From a bacterium (GTDB lineage: Bacteria; Krumholzibacteriota; Krumholzibacteria; LZORAL124-64-63), in assembly GCA_021767885.1 (NCBI GenBank), contig JAASSM010000047.1, positions 1 to 8,310 on the forward strand: 8,310 bases of DNA. Direction: 5' to 3'. A program made the position numbers and the translations under genes. Below, in pieces: positions 5,143 to 8,310 of this stretch. The first letter of the stretch is position 1, and every line of letters begins with the position of its first letter. The notes below the pieces were generated by a model that was not told where the DNA came from, ran no database searches, and saw only the letters and a list, made by a program, of their open reading frames with translations.

Positions 5143-7940
5143 TCTCTCGCCTCCTCCTCGCCACGCTGCTCCTGCTGGCCTGTGCCGCGCCGGCCCAGGT
5201 CACCAGCACCGGGATCATCAAGGGCCGGGTGATCGACGCCGAGACCGGCGAGCCCATGCCCTACACCAACATCTACATCGCCGGCACCAACATCGGCACC
5301 ATGGCCTTCACCGACGGCTACTTCTTCCTGCGCGGCCTGCGGCCCGGGACCTACACCGTGAAGGCCAGCTACATCGCCTACGGCCTGGGCAGCGAGACGG
5401 TGAAGCTCGAGCCCGGCGGCGTGGTGCACATCGACTTCGCCCTCGAGGTGGAGGCCATCTACGTCGACCCCATCAACGTCGAGGCCGAGCGCAAGCTCAT
5501 CGAGGTGGAGCGCACCGGCACCAGCCACTTCCTGTCCAGCAAGCAACTCGAGGCCATGCCGCTGGACCAGGTGGTGGACATGATCGCCCACCAGCCCGGC
5601 GTCACCCTGCAGGACAACCAGATCCACATCCGCGGCGGCCGCGCCGACGACACCCAGTTCATCGTCGACGGCATGTCGGTGAACGATCCCCTCGCCGGCG
5701 GCGGCTACGGCTACCAGATCGACCCGTCGATCATCAACGAGATCGAGGTGCTCACCGGCGGCTTCAATGCCGAGTACGGCCAGGCGGTCTCCGGCGTGGT
5801 CAACGTCTCGACCAAGGAGGGCTCGGACCGCTTCGAGGGGAAGATGTCGTACAAGAGCGACTACCTCTACAACCCGATCCCCAAGGACGATCACCGCGGC
5901 TGGGACGATCTGACCGACTTCACCGAGCCCCAGAACATCAGCATCGTCAAGCTCTCCATGTCCGGCCCCGATCCGCTCTCCGGCGCGCTGGAGAAGCTGG
6001 GCCTGGGGCTGAAGGGCGAGCAGTACCTGCTGGTCTCCGGCAGCATGGACATCCGCGACGGCTACCTGCCCATCTACTCGCGGCAGGACCGCCTGCGCTC
6101 GCCGCTGTACGAGGGCAGCTTCTGGTCGCCCCGCCAGCAGAACGACTGGAACGGCCTGGCCAAGTGGACCTGGAACCTGACGCCCACCGAGAAGCTCTCC
6201 ATCTCGGCCAGCCGGCAGTTCGGCATCAGCCAGGGCTTCCAGCTGCCGGGCGAGGGCTACCCGCGGCCGTTCATCGACAACCTCGACAGCTACCTGGTGC
6301 ACACCACCGAGAACATCCTGACCACGGTGTTCTGGCGCCAGGTCCTCAGCGACACCGACTGGTACGAGATCACCCTGGGCCGCAACTGGTCCCGCCTGCA
6401 CAGCAACGTCAACGGCAACGACGACTTCTCCACCTACTCCCTGGTGGACATCCCCTCCACCGATCCGGCGGGCCAGGCGCGCGGCACGGCCGATCGCTGG
6501 CACGACCACTACGCCGAGGCCTACACCTTCAAGGGCGCCTACTCCTTCTACGGCGGCGCCGGCAACCAGTTCAAGACCGGCCTGGACCTCAGCTTCACCG
6601 AGATGCAGCTGGTGGACCTGCAGTCCCAGCTCGGCCGTCCGCCGGCGGGCAAGCTGGGCATCTTCGAGGACATCTTCACCGCCCACCCGGTTGTGGGGGC
6701 GGCCTACTTCCAGGACACCATCGAGTACCACGGCCTGATCCTCAACGCCGGCCTGCGCGCGGACTTCTGGGCTCCCGGCCGCGAGGTTGAGGAGGTGATG
6801 GCCAACCCGGACGAGTACCTGTTCATCTTCGACGACATGGTGCAGGAGTTCGAGGACGGCACCTTCCGCGCCGCGGGCCGCAACTGGAAGGCGCGCATCT
6901 CGCCGCGCCTGGGCCTGAGCTTCCCGGTCACCCGCAGCGACAAGTTCTTCTTCAACTACGGCCACTTCAGCCAGTGGCCGCGGTTCATCTACGTCTACCC
7001 GCAGCTGCAGGCCAAGACCGCCACCAAGGTCCAGCTGCTGGGCAACCCCAACCTCGATCCCAAGGTCACCGTGGAGTACGAGGTGGGCTGGCAGCACGAG
7101 TTCGACAACCTCTGGTCCATGGGCGTCACCCTCTACAACCGCGACATCTACGGCTACGCCAAGAGCGTGCGCATGCAGTCGGTGGTGATCGACGCCGAGC
7201 AGACCCCCGACCCCAACGACAGCGGGTCCATCCCCATCGAGCCGGTGCGCTACTTCAACGGCGACTCCGCCCGCAGCCTGGGCGTGGAGCTGTCGGTGAT
7301 CAAGCGCACCACGCGGTGGCTGAGCGGGTCGGCCAGCCTGGAGCTCTCCCGCACCACCGGCACCAACAGCCGCGCGGACGAGGCCTACCTGCGCGCGGTG
7401 TACGACCAGGGCGAGAACGCCACGGACATCGGCGGGCTGAGCCGTGCGCCGCTGCTCTGGGACCGGCCGTGGTCGGTGAGCGTGAACCTGGACTTCTCGG
7501 TCTTCGAGAAGGACCGCCCCGAGCTGCTGGGCTGGCGCATGCCGCCCAACTGGAGCGTGAACCTGCTGGCCCGCGCCGAGGCCGGCCAGCGCTACACGCC
7601 GCTGACCTGGACGGGCACCCAGTCCATCGAGGGCGACCTCTACAGCGCCCTCGGTCCGGCCCGCTCCACGGTGAACCTGCGCGTCAGCAAGTGGTGGAAG
7701 CTGGGCCGGCACGGCAAGTTCACCCTCTTCTTCGAGGGCCGGAACATCTTCAACCACGAGAACTACCGCCGCGTGAACCCCTTCACCGGCGACGGCTACC
7801 AGGTGGGCGACAGCAACCCCGGCTGGGAGCGCGAGTGGGAGCTGCCCACGTATAGCGAGGGCTACGCCAAGGGCGTGGTCAACCCCAGCTACATCGAGAA
7901 CCCGCGGGCCCTGCTCTGGGGAGCGAGCTACTCATGGTAG
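5139..7940 (+). CDS. TonB-dependent outer-membrane receptor with carboxypeptidase-regulatory-like N-terminal domain
   Basis: A 933-residue protein from GTG at 5139, overlapping the previous stop (GTGA), with a GGTGAG ribosome site 6 nt before it; longer in-frame starts lie inside the upstream gene and lack a signal peptide. The signal peptide is residues 1-20 (cleavage near APAQ; an LLAC at 12-15 resembles a lipobox but is probably incidental). Residues ~25-104 are a CarboxypepD_reg-like domain (IIKGRVIDAETGEPMPYTNI, DGYFFLRGLRPGTYTVKASY). The plug at ~117-228 shows IHIRGGRADDTQFIVDGMSV and GGFNAEYGQAVSGVVNV. The 22-strand-type barrel fills the rest, with the family signature GNPNLDPKVTVEYEVG near 634-650 and a final aromatic residue (SYSW), typical for insertion by the BAM machinery. 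It should carry a ligand across the outer membrane using TonB energy; the ligand is not evident. No clear TonB box is seen. An alternative reading is that it works with the PorV-like neighbour in surface assembly rather than uptake. Family assignment is very firm. Confidence 0.95.
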   Translation: MISRLLLATLLLLACAAPAQVTSTGIIKGRVIDAETGEPMPYTNIYIAGTNIGTMAFTDGYFFLRGLRPGTYTVKASYIAYGLGSETVKLEPGGVVHIDFALEVEAIYVDPINVEAERKLIEVERTGTSHFLSSKQLEAMPLDQVVDMIAHQPGVTLQDNQIHIRGGRADDTQFIVDGMSVNDPLAGGGYGYQIDPSIINEIEVLTGGFNAEYGQAVSGVVNVSTKEGSDRFEGKMSYKSDYLYNPIPKDDHRGWDDLTDFTEPQNISIVKLSMSGPDPLSGALEKLGLGLKGEQYLLVSGSMDIRDGYLPIYSRQDRLRSPLYEGSFWSPRQQNDWNGLAKWTWNLTPTEKLSISASRQFGISQGFQLPGEGYPRPFIDNLDSYLVHTTENILTTVFWRQVLSDTDWYEITLGRNWSRLHSNVNGNDDFSTYSLVDIPSTDPAGQARGTADRWHDHYAEAYTFKGAYSFYGGAGNQFKTGLDLSFTEMQLVDLQSQLGRPPAGKLGIFEDIFTAHPVVGAAYFQDTIEYHGLILNAGLRADFWAPGREVEEVMANPDEYLFIFDDMVQEFEDGTFRAAGRNWKARISPRLGLSFPVTRSDKFFFNYGHFSQWPRFIYVYPQLQAKTATKVQLLGNPNLDPKVTVEYEVGWQHEFDNLWSMGVTLYNRDIYGYAKSVRMQSVVIDAEQTPDPNDSGSIPIEPVRYFNGDSARSLGVELSVIKRTTRWLSGSASLELSRTTGTNSRADEAYLRAVYDQGENATDIGGLSRAPLLWDRPWSVSVNLDFSVFEKDRPELLGWRMPPNWSVNLLARAEAGQRYTPLTWTGTQSIEGDLYSALGPARSTVNLRVSKWWKLGRHGKFTLFFEGRNIFNHENYRRVNPFTGDGYQVGDSNPGWEREWELPTYSEGYAKGVVNPSYIENPRALLWGASYSW

Positions 7941-8310
7941 CGCGGCGGCGGCAGTCGCGGCCCTGGCGGGCCCTGCGGAGCCTGGGCGCGGTGGCGGTGG
8001 CGCTGGTGGCTGGCGGCGTGGTCGTCCCCGGGGGGCTCCTCGCGCCGACGCCGGCCGGCGCCGGCGAGATCCTCGACCTCTACGGCGAGGAGAACGTGGG
8101 CACCTCGGCGGGGCAGTTCCTGAAGATCCCGGTGGGCGCCCGGCCGGTGGGTCTGGGCCGCGCCTACGTGGCCTGCGCCATCGACGGCCCGGTGGCCTTC
8201 TGGAACCCGGCCGGCCTGCTGCGCACGCCGGGCCTGAGCAACTACTTCCTGACCCACACCGAGTGGGCGGCGGACATCGACGTCGACCACGCGGCCTTCC
8301 AGTGGCGCAC
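7934..8310 (+). CDS. PorV/UPF0164-like outer-membrane protein, N-terminal part (3' end outside window)
   Basis: The ATG at 7934 overlaps the receptor's stop by 7 bp (ATGGTAG) and the frame stays open for 125 codons to the window edge. A GGGGAG at 7918-7923 lies 10 nt before it. A long Sec signal is present: Arg-rich residues 1-15, an Ala/Val/Gly core to ~35, and probable cleavage near AGAGE (41-45). The mature start is characteristic of the PorV/UPF0164 family of outer-membrane beta-barrels: GTSAGQFLKIPVGARPVGLG (56-75) followed by AYVACAIDG and AFWNPAGLL (88-96), the usual 'ALYWNPAGL' signature. In Bacteroidetes PorV (LptO) binds type IX clients through their C-terminal domain and hands them to the sortase PorU; other members are of uncertain role. 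Sitting in one coupled operon with a protein that bears such a C-terminal domain fits a client-binding role, but this is inference. Confidence 0.85.
   Translation, partial: MVARRRQSRPWRALRSLGAVAVALVAGGVVVPGGLLAPTPAGAGEILDLYGEENVGTSAGQFLKIPVGARPVGLGRAYVACAIDGPVAFWNPAGLLRTPGLSNYFLTHTEWAADIDVDHAAFQWR

Noticed and set aside
4938..7757. A 939-codon open frame on the minus strand opposite the TonB receptor gene
   Set aside because: Its translation is repetitive Val/Gly/Ala/His-rich text without domains, and it lies exactly opposite a well-identified gene. In high-GC DNA, sense codons that give antisense stops (TTA, CTA, TCA) are rare, so long antisense frames are expected.
6164..7855. Plus-strand out-of-frame open frames inside the receptor gene (6164-6790 and 6974-7855)
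   Set aside because: Arg/Gln/Pro/His-rich products in the +1/+2 frames of a gene whose main frame is continuous and matches the receptor family throughout; no sign of a frameshift.
8054..8065. Palindrome GCCGGCGCCGGC, also present inside the gene at about 3341
   Set aside because: Both copies encode Ala/Gly runs in high-GC coding sequence; codon composition explains them.
7928..8290. Minus-strand 120-codon open frame at the right edge
   Set aside because: It is opposite the PorV-like gene, whose plus-strand frame shows a signal peptide and family signature and is merely cut by the window end.

Overview
The window is GC-rich DNA (roughly 70% by eye) with tightly packed genes. It looks like a Gram-negative, double-membraned bacterium of the FCB superphylum, most likely one of its high-GC uncultured lineages (Eisenbacteria, Krumholzibacteriota or Latescibacterota type). 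The reasons are a TonB-dependent receptor with an N-terminal carboxypeptidase-regulatory-like domain, a PorV/UPF0164-like protein, and a secreted protein ending in an FlgD-Ig/T9SS type A-like C-terminal domain. No single phylum can be fixed from the sequence alone.

Left part (1-1455): the 3' end of a gene whose protein ends in a zinc ribbon (1-177), a small unidentified lipoprotein (257-727), and, convergent with it, a minus-strand ubiquitin-fold/Mut7-C RNase family protein (733-1455). In the last, the Asp usual in the 'TRDR' motif reads His. The 133-bp gap at 1456-1588 holds back-to-back promoter candidates for the two divergent transcription units.

Right part (1589-8310, continuing beyond the window): a plus-strand operon of at least four genes with no intergenic DNA. 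They are a secreted multidomain protein with a C-terminal sorting-like domain, a large surface lipoprotein with Ig-like domains and a glutamine-amidotransferase-like domain lacking a nucleophile, a 933-aa TonB-dependent receptor, and the start of a PorV-like outer-membrane protein. The junctions overlap by 4, 4 and 7 bp (ATGA, GTGA, ATGGTAG), implying translational coupling.

The operon is the interesting element. It has the logic of a SusCD-type uptake locus or a T9SS client locus, but has no SusD. Instead it joins a presumed secretion client, a lipoprotein of unusual architecture, a receptor and a presumed client-binding PorV-like barrel in one coupled transcript. Joint action at the cell surface (export and anchoring of the first product, and/or ligand capture for the receptor) is inference. 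No T9SS core component lies in the window. No RNA genes, insertion sequences, CRISPR arrays or large repeats were seen, and no stretch over 300 bases lacks a gene.
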